Shown: piece after piece, positions 1 through 8,803 of the stretch
How positions within the stretch are numbered: the stretch's first letter is position 1
Layout: every line of letters begins with the position of its first letter
Source: an uncultured Prevotellaceae bacterium
GTDB lineage: Bacteria > Bacteroidota > Bacteroidia > Bacteroidales > Muribaculaceae
Reading direction: 5' to 3'
NCBI GenBank assembly: GCA_900318205.1
Contig: ONJS01000006.1
Location: 1-64,000 of the forward strand
Length of the DNA: 64,000 nucleotides
The notes under the pieces: generated by a model
The model's database searches: none
Seen by the model: the letters and a program-made list of their open reading frames with translations, nothing else
Told to the model about the DNA's origin: nothing
Position numbers and translations under genes: made by a program

Positions 1-96
1 CTCCTTCCACTTGATGGTCACAGTGATGGTCTTGTCACCCTTGTTGCTGGAAACAACCCCAATTCTCTCTTTTCTTAAATTACGTTTTTCTTCCAT
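1..96 (-). CDS. rpsQ: 30S ribosomal protein S17, N-terminal part (cut by window edge)
   Basis: The reverse strand from 96 reads [20 protein letters not shown] and continues DKTITV, the conserved beginning of bacterial S17, which binds 16S rRNA in the body of the small subunit. 32 codons are present; the frame is still open at base 1, so the C-terminal half lies outside the window. It follows rpmC after 17 bases, the standard S10/spc order, and is the last visible gene of the operon that starts upstream of rpsL. Confidence 0.93.
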   Translation of the reverse strand, partial: MEEKRNLRKERIGVVSSNKGDKTITVTIKWKE

Positions 97-113
97 TGTA
101 GTGGTTGTTGGGA

Positions 114-314
114 TTATTTGTTGTTCTTGAGCTCGCGTTCACGAATCTCGGTCTTCAAGCGCGCGATGAGTTTCCTGTCAAGCGTGATCTTGGCCGGATT
201 ATCGAGCGGGGAAATGGTGTGCTGGATCTTCTCCTGGACGTACTCTTTCTGTACCTGGTCGAGGCGGTCCTGCAATTCCTTATCGGTCAGTTCCTTGATA
301 TTTTCCTTTTTCAT
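114..314 (-). CDS. rpmC: 50S ribosomal protein L29
   Basis: A 66-residue protein with the L29 signature: an N-terminal helix with '[13 protein letters not shown]', the central 'NPAKI' turn and a lysine/arginine-rich C-terminal helix ([12 protein letters not shown]). L29 lies by the peptide exit tunnel of the large subunit and contributes to the trigger factor docking area; trigger factor itself is encoded in this window at 45962-47332. Full length for the family. It sits between rplP and rpsQ with short spacers. Confidence 0.96.
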   Translation of the reverse strand: MKKENIKELTDKELQDRLDQVQKEYVQEKIQHTISPLDNPAKITLDRKLIARLKTEIRERELKNNK

Positions 315-329
315 AATCTGGTCAAAAAA

Positions 330-761
330 TTAAACGAGTTGAGTGGGATCATAGTCGCGACGAACGACAAACTTAGTAGCTACGGGGAGCTTCTGGGCGG
401 CGAGGCGCAGGGCTTCCTTGGCGATATCAAAGCTCACACCGTCAACCTCGATGAGGATGCGTCCGGGGTGAACAGGAGCGACGTAACCGGCCACATCACC
501 TTTACCTTTACCCATGCGGACGTCGGCAGGCTTGCGGGTGTAGGGCTTGTCGGGGAAAATGCGCAGCCAGATCTGTCCCTGGCGCTGCATGTAACGTGTC
601 ACGGCGACACGGGCGGCCTCGATCTGGCGAGCGGTGATCCACTTGCTCTCCAGAGTCTTGATTCCGAAGGAACCGAAAGCGAGCTGATTGCCACGCTTGC
701 TGTACTGGCGAGGATGCCCATCACTGGGACGACGGTATCTTAATCTCTTAGGTTGTAACAT
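330..761 (-). CDS. rplP: 50S ribosomal protein L16
   Basis: 143 residues with the L16 hallmarks: '[13 protein letters not shown]', '[11 protein letters not shown]', '[16 protein letters not shown]', '[12 protein letters not shown]' and the C-terminal 'KFVVRRDYD'. L16 organises the A-site and tRNA elbow region of the 50S subunit. Residues 12-22 ([11 protein letters not shown]) differ from the basic stretch I expect from other Bacteroidales, but length and frame are kept, so I read this as divergence, not a frameshift. It lies between rpsC and rpmC. Confidence 0.96.
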   Translation of the reverse strand: MLQPKRLRYRRPSDGHPRQYSKRGNQLAFGSFGIKTLESKWITARQIEAARVAVTRYMQRQGQIWLRIFPDKPYTRKPADVRMGKGKGDVAGYVAPVHPGRILIEVDGVSFDIAKEALRLAAQKLPVATKFVVRRDYDPTQLV

Positions 762-813
762 TTTTAATTTCGTTTTTTATAGTCACACTTCAAGTTACTG
801 ATTGTGACTGGGT

Positions 814-1563
814 TTAACGATTGTTGTTTCTCTTGCCACCGCGGAAACCACGACGCTCGCCGCGCTCTCCACGCTCGCCGCGACCGCCACCACGGCGTTC
901 GCCTGCGTTGCTGGCAAAGTTAGGAGCCAGATCCTTCTTGCCATAGACCTCACCACGGCAGATCCAAACCTTGACACCGATGACACCAACCTTGGTGTGT
1001 GCGGGCACGAGTGCGTAGTCAATGTCGGCACGGAGGGTGTGCAGCGGCGTACGGCCTTCCTTGAACATCTCGCTGCGGCGCATCTCGGCACCGTTCAAGC
1101 GACCCTTGACCTGGATCTTGATGCCCTCGGCACCCATGCGCATGGTGCTGGCGATAGCCATCTTCACGGCACGGCGATAGGCGATCTTGCCCTCGATCTG
1201 GTGAGCGACGTTAGCGGCAACGAGCTGTGCATCGAGCTCGGGGCGCTTAACCTCGTGAATGTTGATTTGAACGTCCTTGTTGGTGAGCTTCATGAGCTCC
1301 TGCTTGAGGACCTCAACCTCTGAACCCTGCTTGCCGATGATGATACCGGGGCGGGCGGTGCAGATGGTGACGGTGACAAGCTTGAGCGTGCGCTCGATGA
1401 CGATGCGTGCTACGCTGGCCTTAGCAAGACGCTCATTGAGATACTTGCGGATCTTGTCGTCCTCAACGAGAGTATCTCCATATTTACGGCCACCGAACCA
1501 GTTGGAGTCCCAACCGCGGATGATGCCTAAACGATTGCTGATTGGATTAACTTTCTGTCCCAT
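814..1563 (-). CDS. rpsC: 30S ribosomal protein S3
   Basis: 249 residues. It starts [20 protein letters not shown], the classical S3 N-terminus, has a type II KH domain with the '[12 protein letters not shown]' GxxG loop near residues 75-85, and the C-terminal domain '[16 protein letters not shown]'. The tail after residue 225 is a low-complexity Gly/Arg extension ([11 protein letters not shown] and similar) typical of Bacteroidetes S3. S3 shapes the mRNA entry channel. It starts 6 bases after the end of rplV, so the two are translationally close. Confidence 0.97.
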   Translation of the reverse strand: MGQKVNPISNRLGIIRGWDSNWFGGRKYGDTLVEDDKIRKYLNERLAKASVARIVIERTLKLVTVTICTARPGIIIGKQGSEVEVLKQELMKLTNKDVQINIHEVKRPELDAQLVAANVAHQIEGKIAYRRAVKMAIASTMRMGAEGIKIQVKGRLNGAEMRRSEMFKEGRTPLHTLRADIDYALVPAHTKVGVIGVKVWICRGEVYGKKDLAPNFASNAGERRGGGRGERGERGERRGFRGGKRNNNR

Positions 1564-1569
1564 TTCGTT

Positions 1570-1977
1570 TTATGCGTCTTTTTCTTTGTTAATAGTGTCC
1601 ACGTAGATGGTCACGTGGTTGGAACGTTTGCGGATACGGTAGCCGCGACCCTGGGGGGCCGGGCGGAGGCGCTTGAGCATGGGAGCTGCATCAACCATGA
1701 TGGTCTTGATGTAGAGCTCACCGCTCTCGGCCTTCTTGCCATTCTTCTGTTCCCAGTTGCTGATTGCCGACTTGAGCAGTGTCTCAACGTCGCTGGCAGC
1801 CTGCTTGTTGGAGAAATGGAGCAGACCGAGGGCCTTGAAGACCTCGACACCGCGAACCATGTCAGCCACCAGGCGCATCTTGCGAGGGGAGCTGGGAACG
1901 TTGCGCAGCTTTGCGAAGGATTCGCTCTTGCGGGCTTCCTTCTTCAACTTAGCTGATTCATGTTTTCTCTTACCCAT
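1570..1977 (-). CDS. rplV: 50S ribosomal protein L22
   Basis: 135 residues with '[17 protein letters not shown]' and the long beta-hairpin '[27 protein letters not shown]' region (quoted in part) that reaches into the exit tunnel and is a known site of macrolide resistance changes. The ends are basic; the C-terminus has a short charged extension (NKEKDA). Operon gene between rpsS and rpsC. Confidence 0.97.
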   Translation of the reverse strand: MGKRKHESAKLKKEARKSESFAKLRNVPSSPRKMRLVADMVRGVEVFKALGLLHFSNKQAASDVETLLKSAISNWEQKNGKKAESGELYIKTIMVDAAPMLKRLRPAPQGRGYRIRKRSNHVTIYVDTINKEKDA

Positions 1978-2026
1978 TGTATTTAATTCTTTTTTGTTCT
2001 ATTAAATATAACTGATCCCGGGCCCA

Positions 2027-2296
2027 TTATTTCTTGTTGTTGCCGCTGTGGCCACGGAAGGTACGTGTGGGGGCGAACTCGCCGAGCTTGTGACCTACCA
2101 TGTTCTCGGTAACATAGACGGGAATGAACTTGTTGCCATTGTGAACGGCAAAGGTGTGTCCTACGAACTCGGGGGCGATCATCGAAGCACGTGACCAGGT
2201 CTTGATCACACTCTTCTTGCCACTCTCGTTCATGGCGTCAACCTTCTTCTCCAGTTTCACGCTGATGTAAGGGCCTTTTTTTAATGAACGACTCAT
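2027..2296 (-). CDS. rpsS: 30S ribosomal protein S19
   Basis: The protein begins [18 protein letters not shown] and carries '[22 protein letters not shown]' and '[14 protein letters not shown]', all S19 signatures. S19 sits in the head of the 30S subunit beside S13. An in-frame TTG two codons upstream (2302) could add Met-Ile, but the ATG at 2296 matches the conserved start of the family and is chosen. Operon gene between rplB and rplV. Confidence 0.96.
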   Translation of the reverse strand: MSRSLKKGPYISVKLEKKVDAMNESGKKSVIKTWSRASMIAPEFVGHTFAVHNGNKFIPVYVTENMVGHKLGEFAPTRTFRGHSGNNKK

Positions 2297-2317
2297 AATC
2301 AATCGAATTTAATCAAA

Positions 2318-3142
2318 TTACTTCTTTCTTCTTTCAATGATGTACTTCGAAGACTGCTTCTTCGGTGCACGGGTCTTCAAGCCCTTAGCGTACAAACCGT
2401 TGCGGTTACGGGGATGTCCACCACTCTGGCGACCTTCACCACCACCCATGGGGTGATCAACGGGGTTCATCACGACGCCACGGTTGTGGGGGCGGCGACC
2501 CAGCCAGCGTGAGCGGCCGGCCTTACCGGACTGCTCCAGAGCGTGGTCACTGTTGCCAACCACACCAACGGTAGCCTTGCAGGTGGCGAGCACCTTGCGA
2601 GTTTCACCCGAAGGTAATTTGATGATTGCGTAGCTGCCCTCGCGGCTGGTGAGCTGGGCGAAGGTGCCGGCTGCACGTGCCATAGCGGCACCCTGACCGG
2701 GACGCAACTCGATGTTGTGAATTAAAGTACCAACAGGAATCTTGTTCAGTGGAAGCGCGTTTCCCACTTCGGGGGCCACGTTCTCACCGCTCTCGATCGT
2801 TGCACCCACTTCGAGTCCGTTGGGAGCAATGATGTAAGCTTTGTAGCCGTCTGCGTAGTAGAGCAGAGCAATGCGAGCCGAACGGTTGGGATCGTACTCG
2901 ATGGCTTTCACTACTGCCGGCACACCGTCCTTATTCCTCTTAAAGTCGATCAGGCGGAGTTTGCGCCTGTGACCACCTCCACGATAGCGGGCGGTGAGGT
3001 GACCCTCGTTGTTGCGACCGCCGGTGGAACGCTTACCGACCGTAAGAGACTTCTCTGGTGTACGCTTGGTAATGTCGTCAAATACACCAATAATCTTGTG
3101 TCTTTGCCCCGGTGTTGTGGGCTTCAATTTTCTTACTGCCAT
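2318..3142 (-). CDS. rplB: 50S ribosomal protein L2
   Basis: 274 residues with the L2 landmarks: N-terminal '[16 protein letters not shown]', the central OB-fold with '[14 protein letters not shown]', '[17 protein letters not shown]', and the catalytic-centre-proximal loop '[17 protein letters not shown]' holding the conserved histidine needed near the peptidyl transferase centre. Ends in a lysine/arginine-rich tail. It follows rplW after 6 bases. Confidence 0.98.
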   Translation of the reverse strand: MAVRKLKPTTPGQRHKIIGVFDDITKRTPEKSLTVGKRSTGGRNNEGHLTARYRGGGHRRKLRLIDFKRNKDGVPAVVKAIEYDPNRSARIALLYYADGYKAYIIAPNGLEVGATIESGENVAPEVGNALPLNKIPVGTLIHNIELRPGQGAAMARAAGTFAQLTSREGSYAIIKLPSGETRKVLATCKATVGVVGNSDHALEQSGKAGRSRWLGRRPHNRGVVMNPVDHPMGGGEGRQSGGHPRNRNGLYAKGLKTRAPKKQSSKYIIERRKK

Positions 3143-3148
3143 TTCTTA

Positions 3149-3442
3149 TTATAAATTACTATAGAAATCAATAGTTTGTCCTTCGGCAAGGGTTACGATG
3201 GCCTTCTTGAAAGCCACGGTGTGGCCCTTGATGATGCCACTCTTGGTGTAACGCTGCTTGTTCTTGCCGTTGTAATTCATCGTGCTCACGTCAACTACCT
3301 TCACGTCATAGAGTTTCTCAATGGCGTCCTTGATCTGGTACTTGTTGGCTTCGGGAGACACCTTGAATGTGTAACGGTTACCCTTCTCGGTAATGGCGTT
3401 GGCCTTCTCGGTCACAACGGGAATAATCTGAATGTTCTCCAT
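3149..3442 (-). CDS. rplW: 50S ribosomal protein L23
   Basis: 97 residues: 'IIPVVTEKANAITEKGNRYTF', 'KYQIKDAIEKLYDVKVVDV' and 'GHTVAFKKAIVTLAEGQTI', typical of L23 at the exit tunnel rim, where trigger factor and SRP dock. The length is normal for Bacteroidetes. It lies between rplD and rplB. Confidence 0.96.
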   Translation of the reverse strand: MENIQIIPVVTEKANAITEKGNRYTFKVSPEANKYQIKDAIEKLYDVKVVDVSTMNYNGKNKQRYTKSGIIKGHTVAFKKAIVTLAEGQTIDFYSNL

Positions 3443-3456
3443 TGTCTGTCCTCCTT

Positions 3457-4083
3457 TTACTTTAAGTTGTTGAGCGTTTCAACCGAGCTCTCGGTAACGA
3501 GAATCATGCGGTTGTCAAGCACGCGGTAGGTGTTGATGTCGCTGGCGGTAACCACACTTGCGGTGGGCACGTTGCGCAGTGACAGATACAGGTTGGGCTC
3601 TTGTCCGGCGAGGACGACGAGCAGCTTCTGACCCTCGAGCTTGAGGTTGCGGGTGATGTTGACAAATTCCTTGGTCTTGGGGGCGTCCATCTTGATGTCC
3701 TCGATGACCATGATCTGGTTGTTCTGAGCCTTGTAGGTCAGCGCCGAACGGCGAGCCAGAGCCTTCACCTTCTTGTTCAGCTTGAAGCCGTAGTTGCGGG
3801 GACGGGGTCCGAAGACGCGACCACCACCATGGAACAGCGGAGACTTGATGTCACCGTGACGGGCACCGCCGCCACCCTTCTGGCGACCGAGCTTCTTGGT
3901 AGAGCCAGCAATTTCACTTCTCTCTTTTGCCTTGTGGGTACCCTGACGCTTGTTGGCCAGGTATTGCTTAACGTCGAGATAAACGGCATGCTCGTTAGGC
4001 TCTGCGATGGCGAAAATCTCATCGTTAAGGGTCACCTTGCGACCGGTGTCCTCACCCTTGATGTTATAAACTGCGAGTTCCAT
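3457..4083 (-). CDS. rplD: 50S ribosomal protein L4
   Basis: 208 residues from the ATG at 4083 ([17 protein letters not shown]). It contains the tunnel loop with '[19 protein letters not shown]' and '[17 protein letters not shown]', then '[19 protein letters not shown]'. L4 helps initiate 50S assembly, lines the exit tunnel and in other bacteria controls the S10 operon. An in-frame TTG at 4098 lies inside the end of rplC and would add five residues that are not conserved, so it was not used. Confidence 0.96.
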   Translation of the reverse strand: MELAVYNIKGEDTGRKVTLNDEIFAIAEPNEHAVYLDVKQYLANKRQGTHKAKERSEIAGSTKKLGRQKGGGGARHGDIKSPLFHGGGRVFGPRPRNYGFKLNKKVKALARRSALTYKAQNNQIMVIEDIKMDAPKTKEFVNITRNLKLEGQKLLVVLAGQEPNLYLSLRNVPTASVVTASDINTYRVLDNRMILVTESSVETLNNLK

Positions 4084-4087
4084 TCTC

Positions 4088-4675
4088 TTACATCTCAATA
4101 ATTACGATTGAACCTTTGCTGCCCGGTACTGAGCCTTTCACCATGAGAAGATTGTTCTCGGGCAATACTTTAATCACTTGCAGGTTTTGAGCGGTGCAGC
4201 GCTTGTTGCCCATCTGGCCAGCCATACGCATGCCCTTGAAAACCTTGGCGGGATAGGAGCAGGCACCGATGGAACCGGGAGCGCGCTGACGGTCGTCCTG
4301 ACCGTGAGTGGTCTGTCCCACGCCTCCGAAGCCGTGACGCTTCACGACGCCCTGGAAGCCCTTACCCTTTGTTGTGCCGATCACATCAACAAATTCAACG
4401 TTGCTGAGCATCTCTACGGTGAACTCGTCACCAGCCTTGTGCTCTCCATCAAATCCTTTGAACTCGGCCAAGAATCTTTGCGGTTTCACTCCTGCTTTCT
4501 TGAAGTGACCGGCCATGGGCTTGGTGGTGTGCTTGTCCTTCTTCTCGACAAAACCCAGCTGCAAAGCCTCGTAACCGTCAGTTTCAACAGTCTTCACCTG
4601 AGTGACAACGCAAGGACCTACTTCGATAACAGTGCACGGCACGTTCTTGCCGTCGGCACTGAAAACGGATGTCAT
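4088..4675 (-). CDS. rplC: 50S ribosomal protein L3; N-terminus apparently displaced by one base
   Basis: The body is clearly L3 ('[21 protein letters not shown]' region, '[19 protein letters not shown]', '[18 protein letters not shown]'), which nucleates 50S assembly and approaches the peptidyl transferase centre. The first ATG in frame is at 4675 and gives 195 residues. The frame directly upstream still encodes the conserved LLGKKIGM motif of L3 N-termini, with no ATG, GTG or TTG before it. An ATG CCA (Met-Pro, the expected first residues) lies just upstream at about 4703, but one base out of frame. Either a base is wrong in the assembly or translation starts unusually. The coordinates use the in-frame ATG. 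Confidence 0.93.
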   Translation of the reverse strand: MTSVFSADGKNVPCTVIEVGPCVVTQVKTVETDGYEALQLGFVEKKDKHTTKPMAGHFKKAGVKPQRFLAEFKGFDGEHKAGDEFTVEMLSNVEFVDVIGTTKGKGFQGVVKRHGFGGVGQTTHGQDDRQRAPGSIGACSYPAKVFKGMRMAGQMGNKRCTAQNLQVIKVLPENNLLMVKGSVPGSKGSIVIIEM

Positions 4676-4770
4676 TCCGATTTTCTTTCCTAATAATTGG
4701 CATTTCTCTTGAAATTTTAAATACTGTTTGTTAATGCTGTTAATTTAACTCTTTTGTCCAATCTCTTGTA

Positions 4771-5076
4771 CTACACCTTGATCTCGACTTCAACTCCGCT
4801 GGGCAACTCAAGCTTCATCAGGGCGTCAACAGTCTTTGCGGTAGAACTGTAGATGTCGATGAGACGCTTGAAGGAAGACAGCTGGAACTGCTCACGGGAC
4901 TTCTTGTTCACAAAAGTCGAACGGTTCACGGTAAAGATGCGCTTGTGGGTGGGCAGGGGGATAGGACCGCTGACCACGGCGCCAGTGCTCTTCACTGTGC
5001 GCACGATCTTCTCAGCCGACTTGTCAACCAAGTTGTGATCGTAGCTCTTCAATTTAATTCTAATCTTCTGGCTCAT
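4771..5076 (-). CDS. rpsJ: 30S ribosomal protein S10 (NusE)
   Basis: 101 residues: '[20 protein letters not shown]', '[20 protein letters not shown]', '[18 protein letters not shown]' and '[13 protein letters not shown]'. S10 is both a 30S head protein and the NusE transcription factor that contacts NusB and NusG. It heads the S10 gene block here but directly follows fusA (22 bases), with no tuf gene in between. A 95-base spacer separates it from the annotated start of rplC. Confidence 0.97.
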   Translation of the reverse strand: MSQKIRIKLKSYDHNLVDKSAEKIVRTVKSTGAVVSGPIPLPTHKRIFTVNRSTFVNKKSREQFQLSSFKRLIDIYSSTAKTVDALMKLELPSGVEVEIKV

Positions 5077-5098
5077 ATTAATATAATGTGAAATTGTA

Positions 5099-7168
5099 TT
5101 ATTGCAATAATTCGACGTGTCCTAAACATTCACTCAGCACCTTGATGGCAATCGGGGTTGCCACGGGGGCGTAGTGTGAGAACGACATGGTGCTCGTGGC
5201 ACGGCCGCTGGTGATGTTGCGCAGGGCGGTAACGTAGCCGAACATCTCGGCCAGCGGGGTGCTGGCTTTAACGATGCGGGCACCGCTGCGTGCGCTCTCC
5301 ATACCCTCGACGATGGCGCGACGCCTGTTGAGGTCGGCGATGACATCACCCATGTTCTCTTCGGGGGTCACCACTTCGAGGCTCATCATCGGCTCGAGGA
5401 GCACGGGGCGTGCCTTGCGGCAGGCGCTGCGGTAGGCCTGCATGGCACAGAGCTCGAAGCTGAGCGCGTCACTGTCCACGGGATGGTAGCTGCCGTCGAG
5501 GATGGTCACCTTGAGGCTCTGCATGGGGAATCCGGCGAGCACACCGCTGCGCATGGCGTTCTTGAAGCCTTTCTCGATGCTGGGCATGTACTCCTTGGGG
5601 ATATCGCCACCCTTCACCTCGTTGATGAACTGCAGGTTGCCGTCGAAGTCGTCGTCGATGGGCTCGACACGGCACTCGATGTCGGCAAACTTGCCGTGGC
5701 CACCGGTCTGCTTCTTGAAGACCTCGCGCACGGTTGCGGCCTGGGAGATGTTCTCCTTGTAGGTCACCTGGGGACGGCCCTGGTTGCACTCTACCTTGAA
5801 CTCGCGGCGCAGGCGGTCGAGGATGATGTCCAGATGAAGCTCACCCATACCGCGGATGATGGTCTGTCCAGTCTCCTCGTTGCTCTCAACCTGGAAGGTA
5901 GGATCCTCCTCGGCGAGCTTTGCCAGACCCACGGCCATGCGGTCGAGGTCGTTCTGCGTCTTGGGCTCAACGGCGATACCGATCACGGGCTCGGGGAAGT
6001 CCATAGCCTCGAGAGCGATGGCGTCGTTCTGGCTGCTGCACAGGGTGTCACCCGTGTGAACATCCTTGAAACCGACTCCCGCGCCGATGTCACCACAGCC
6101 GATCACCTCCATGGGGTTCTGACGGTTGCTGTGCATCTGGAACAAGCGGGAAACACGCTCCTTGTGACCGGTGCGCACGTTATAGACCTGGCTGCCGGCA
6201 TTGAACTGGCCCGAATACACGCGGAAGAACACCAGACGGCCCACATAGGGGTCGGTAGCGATCTTGAAGACCAGGGCGCACAGGGGCTCCTCAAAGAGGG
6301 GCTTGCGCGTGATCACCTTCTCGGGGTCATCGACTGCCACACCCTTTACCTCACCAGCGTCAGCGGGGCTGGGCAGGTAGGCGCAGACGGCGTCGAGCAG
6401 CGTCTGGACACCCTTGTTCTTGAACGAGCTGCCACACAACACGGGAACCACGTCGCGGTTAAGGGTGGCTTTGCGCATAGCGCTCTTGATCTCGTCCACG
6501 GTGATCGACTCGGGGTCGTCAAAGTACTTGGTCATGAACTCGTCATCAAACTCGGCGAGCTGCTCAAGCATCTTGTCGCGGTATTCGTTGCACTCGTCAA
6601 CCATGTCGGCGGGAACCTCGGCGGTCTCGTACTCGGCACCGAGCGTCTCGTCGTGCCAGTACAGGGCCTGCATCGTGATCAGGTCAACGACGCCCTTGAA
6701 GTTCTCCTCGGCTCCGATGGGCAGCTGAATGGGACACGGATTGGCACCCAAGACTTCACGGATCTGGCGCACTACATCGAGGTAGTTGCAGCCCACGCGG
6801 TCCATCTTGTTCACATAAGCGATGCGAGGCACCTCATACTTGTCGGCCTGACGCCACACGGTCTCGCTCTGGGGCTCAACGCCGCCGACAGCGCAGAAGG
6901 TGGCGATAGCGCCATCCAGCACGCGCAGCGAGCGCTCCACCTCGACGGTGAAGTCCACATGCCCCGGAGTGTCGATCAGGTTGATCTTGCCCCTCTCCTG
7001 CTCCTGCTCCATCCAGTCCATGGTTGCGGTGCCCTCATGAACCTCTCCCATCTTGTGGGTAAGGCCCGTGTAGTACAAGATCCGCTCCGATGTGGTGGTC
7101 TTGCCGGCATCAATGTGTGCCATGATGCCGATGTTACGTGTATATTTCAGCTGTGCGTCGGTGCCCAT
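5099..7168 (-). CDS. fusA: Elongation factor G with the switch I/G2 segment missing
   Basis: 689 residues, about 19 fewer than usual EF-G. Domain I starts with G1 AHIDAGKTT (residues 17-25), G3 DTPGHVDF (66-73) and G4 NKMD are intact, and domains II-V follow in full (for example '[14 protein letters not shown]', '[18 protein letters not shown]'). Between EQEQERG (ends at G60, base 6989) and [10 protein letters not shown] (K61, base 6988) the family normally has 'ITITSAATT' plus about ten residues: switch I with the G2 threonine that ligates Mg2+ and senses GTP. The loss is exactly in frame and leaves both flanks perfect. EF-G drives translocation and ribosome recycling; without G2, GTP hydrolysis should be crippled. 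It is either an assembly deletion or a real variant. Operon position is between rpsG and rpsJ. Confidence 0.95.
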   Translation of the reverse strand: MGTDAQLKYTRNIGIMAHIDAGKTTTSERILYYTGLTHKMGEVHEGTATMDWMEQEQERGKINLIDTPGHVDFTVEVERSLRVLDGAIATFCAVGGVEPQSETVWRQADKYEVPRIAYVNKMDRVGCNYLDVVRQIREVLGANPCPIQLPIGAEENFKGVVDLITMQALYWHDETLGAEYETAEVPADMVDECNEYRDKMLEQLAEFDDEFMTKYFDDPESITVDEIKSAMRKATLNRDVVPVLCGSSFKNKGVQTLLDAVCAYLPSPADAGEVKGVAVDDPEKVITRKPLFEEPLCALVFKIATDPYVGRLVFFRVYSGQFNAGSQVYNVRTGHKERVSRLFQMHSNRQNPMEVIGCGDIGAGVGFKDVHTGDTLCSSQNDAIALEAMDFPEPVIGIAVEPKTQNDLDRMAVGLAKLAEEDPTFQVESNEETGQTIIRGMGELHLDIILDRLRREFKVECNQGRPQVTYKENISQAATVREVFKKQTGGHGKFADIECRVEPIDDDFDGNLQFINEVKGGDIPKEYMPSIEKGFKNAMRSGVLAGFPMQSLKVTILDGSYHPVDSDALSFELCAMQAYRSACRKARPVLLEPMMSLEVVTPEENMGDVIADLNRRRAIVEGMESARSGARIVKASTPLAEMFGYVTALRNITSGRATSTMSFSHYAPVATPIAIKVLSECLGHVELLQ
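6978..7000 (-). other. Site of the in-frame switch I deletion in fusA
   Basis: The reverse strand reads GAG AGG GGC AAG ATC AAC CTG across this site, translating E-R-G-K-I-N-L. In other EF-Gs the ERG is followed by the ITITSAATT block and a variable beta-hairpin before (K)INLIDTPG. The arginine codon is AGG, while nearby arginines mostly use CGC or CGT. No direct repeat of more than a few bases is left at the junction. Confidence 0.85.
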
Positions 7169-7191
7169 TGTCAGTTCACGTCGTCGCTAAA

Positions 7192-7671
7192 TCAGAATCT
7201 GAAGTGAGCAAATGCGCGGTTAGCCTCGGCCATGCGGTGCATGTCCTCTTTGCGCTTGAACGCGCCACCCTGCTCGTTATAAGCGTCCATGATTTCAGCA
7301 GCCAGCTTGTCGGCCATAGTCTTGCCGCCACGCTTGCGAGCGAAAATGATCATGTTCTTCATTGAAACCGACTCTTTGCGGTCGGGGCGGATTTCGGTGG
7401 GCACCTGGAAGGTAGCACCACCCACGCGACGAGACTTCACCTCCACTTGGGGAGTGATCTTCTCCAACGCGGCTTTCCAGATTTCGAGAGGGGTCTTCTC
7501 TTCACTAGCCATCTTCTTGCCCACGAGGTCCAGGGCACTGTAGAAAATGCGGTAAGAGGTGTTCTTCTTACCATCGTACATGAGGTGGTTGACGAACTTG
7601 GTTACACGAACGTCACCGAACTTGGGATCGGGAAGGATGATCCGTTTTTTTGGCTTAACACAGTTGTAGTT
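7192..7671 (-). CDS. rpsG: 30S ribosomal protein S7; start codon not identifiable
   Basis: S7 nucleates the 30S head and touches the E-site. From the ATG at 7581 the product is 129 residues ([18 protein letters not shown] ... [14 protein letters not shown]), but family members have about 25-30 more residues before it. That conserved part is present in the same frame: [15 protein letters not shown], then [10 protein letters not shown] (bases 7656-7582). Going further upstream the frame reads V, C, N, Y, N and then a TAA at 7674-7672. It contains no ATG, GTG or TTG. The true start is therefore rare or lost through a small sequence error; the given 5' limit is only the end of the open frame. Between rpsL and fusA. 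Confidence 0.93.
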   Translation of the reverse strand, partial: NYNCVKPKKRIILPDPKFGDVRVTKFVNHLMYDGKKNTSYRIFYSALDLVGKKMASEEKTPLEIWKAALEKITPQVEVKSRRVGGATFQVPTEIRPDRKESVSMKNMIIFARKRGGKTMADKLAAEIMDAYNEQGGAFKRKEDMHRMAEANRAFAHFRF

Positions 7672-7830
7672 TTAAGTCTGCTTGGTTGTCTTTTGCTTTG
7701 TTCTTCAACGCCCGCCGCTGCGGCGCGTTTACTCAACCAAATATCCAATCCAATAAAACTGAAAACTAAGTTTGAAATTAATTTTACTTTTGAATTGTTT
7801 TAGTAAGTTTGGGCCGGTTGCGTCACCGAT

Positions 7831-8211
7831 TTACTTTTTCTTCTTAGGACGCTTGGCACCGTACTTGCTGCGGCGCTGGGTGCGGCCTTCAACACCGGCG
7901 GTGTCGAGAGTTCCGCGAATGATGTGATAGCGCACACCGGGGAGGTCCTTCACACGACCGCCACGTACCATCACGATTGAGTGCTCCTGCAGGTTGTGGC
8001 CCTCACCAGGGATGTAGGAGTTCACCTCCTTGCCGTTGGTCAGGCGGACACGAGCAACCTTGCGCATAGCCGAATTCGGCTTCTTAGGCGTGGTCGTGTA
8101 AACACGAACACACACACCGCGACGCTGAGGGCATGAGTCCAGAGCGGGCGATTTGCTGGCGGATTCCAGCGCAGTGCGGCCTTTTCTTACTAATTGCTGA
8201 ATAGTAGGCAT
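7831..8211 (-). CDS. rpsL: 30S ribosomal protein S12
   Basis: 126 residues: '[12 protein letters not shown]', '[20 protein letters not shown]', '[19 protein letters not shown]', '[17 protein letters not shown]' and a lysine-rich end. S12 sits at the decoding centre. The PKKPNS loop keeps the lysine whose change gives streptomycin resistance, so the protein looks streptomycin-sensitive. First gene of the operon; a clear promoter lies about 130 bases upstream. A 159-base spacer separates its stop from the open rpsG frame. Confidence 0.97.
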   Translation of the reverse strand: MPTIQQLVRKGRTALESASKSPALDSCPQRRGVCVRVYTTTPKKPNSAMRKVARVRLTNGKEVNSYIPGEGHNLQEHSIVMVRGGRVKDLPGVRYHIIRGTLDTAGVEGRTQRRSKYGAKRPKKKK

Positions 8212-8344
8212 CTTACTTTTGTTAGTTTTTAATTAATTTGACAAAAATTTTTCAGTTTGCTTCCCTGTCCCGAAGACCACTTAATCGCCCACGTTTTCAA
8301 GCGTTTAGCGCGATTTTTGGCTCTATCGGCGCAAAAAAGCGATG

Positions 8345-8376
8345 CAAAATTACAAACAATTTTCTTAACAGCCAAA
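8345..8376 (-). promoter_or_regulatory. Promoter of the str-S10 operon (upstream of rpsL)
   Basis: On the minus strand a -33 element TTTG (8376-8373), a 20-base spacer and a -7 element TAATTTTG (8352-8345) match the Bacteroidetes primary sigma consensus TTTG-N19/20-TAnnTTTG. Transcription would start near 8339, leaving a leader of about 127 bases before rpsL, long enough for regulation. Confidence 0.7.
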
Positions 8377-8759
8377 CATTTAACCGATTTTATTTATATA
8401 TAATGTCCCACTACCACCTCCAGTAAGCCCCATTTTTGATACCCCAATAGAGCTAACTGCCTGATAATCAACACCCTCACAAGCTGTGAAAGTTTTTAAA
8501 ACTTAACATTATTTAACATCATTTAGCCGAATAATATGCCCGATTTGGGTAGTTTTCCACCGGACACCCAATTAAGGATAAAAAGCAAGCTGTAACCCCC
8601 AAAATGCCGCAAAACAGGATGAAAGTAGCAGAAAAAGACCATTTACACATTATATATATAATATATAGGGGCACCACCTGAGACATCTACCGTCAATCGG
8701 TAAGATTCTAAAGCAGCAAATAAACACCCCATCCGGGTCGGTATTCAGGATATTATGAC

Positions 8760-8767
8760 TATATTTG
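8760..8767 (+). promoter_or_regulatory. -7 promoter element for the membrane-protein gene
   Basis: TATATTTG fits TAnnTTTG. No good TTTG lies 19-21 bases upstream. The position, about 37 bases before the ATG at 8804, supports that start and excludes an in-frame TTG at 8765. Confidence 0.45.
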
Positions 8768-8803
8768 CCACATCAACACAGACAACAACTCATCATCACG
8801 ACA

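Larger units (their letters stand above)
8212..8803. other. Divergent intergenic region between rpsL and the membrane-protein gene
   Basis: AT-rich. It holds the rpsL promoter and leader on the left and a -7-like TATATTTG at 8760-8767 on the right. An AT-only palindromic tract lies at about 8651-8668. I see no convincing RNA gene, and the region 8400-8640 shows no structure I can name. Confidence 0.6.

Noticed and set aside
330-761. Unusual residues 12-22 of L16 as a possible double frameshift
   Set aside because: Neither alternative frame restores a family-like sequence, and length is conserved, so divergence is more likely.
5483-7207. 574-codon open frame on the plus strand opposite fusA
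   Set aside because: It is a shadow of the strongly codon-biased fusA gene; the translation shows no domain and composition follows the complementary frame.
8651-8668. AT-only palindromic tract as a replication origin or terminator
   Set aside because: No DnaA-box cluster, no GC stem and no neighbouring replication gene.
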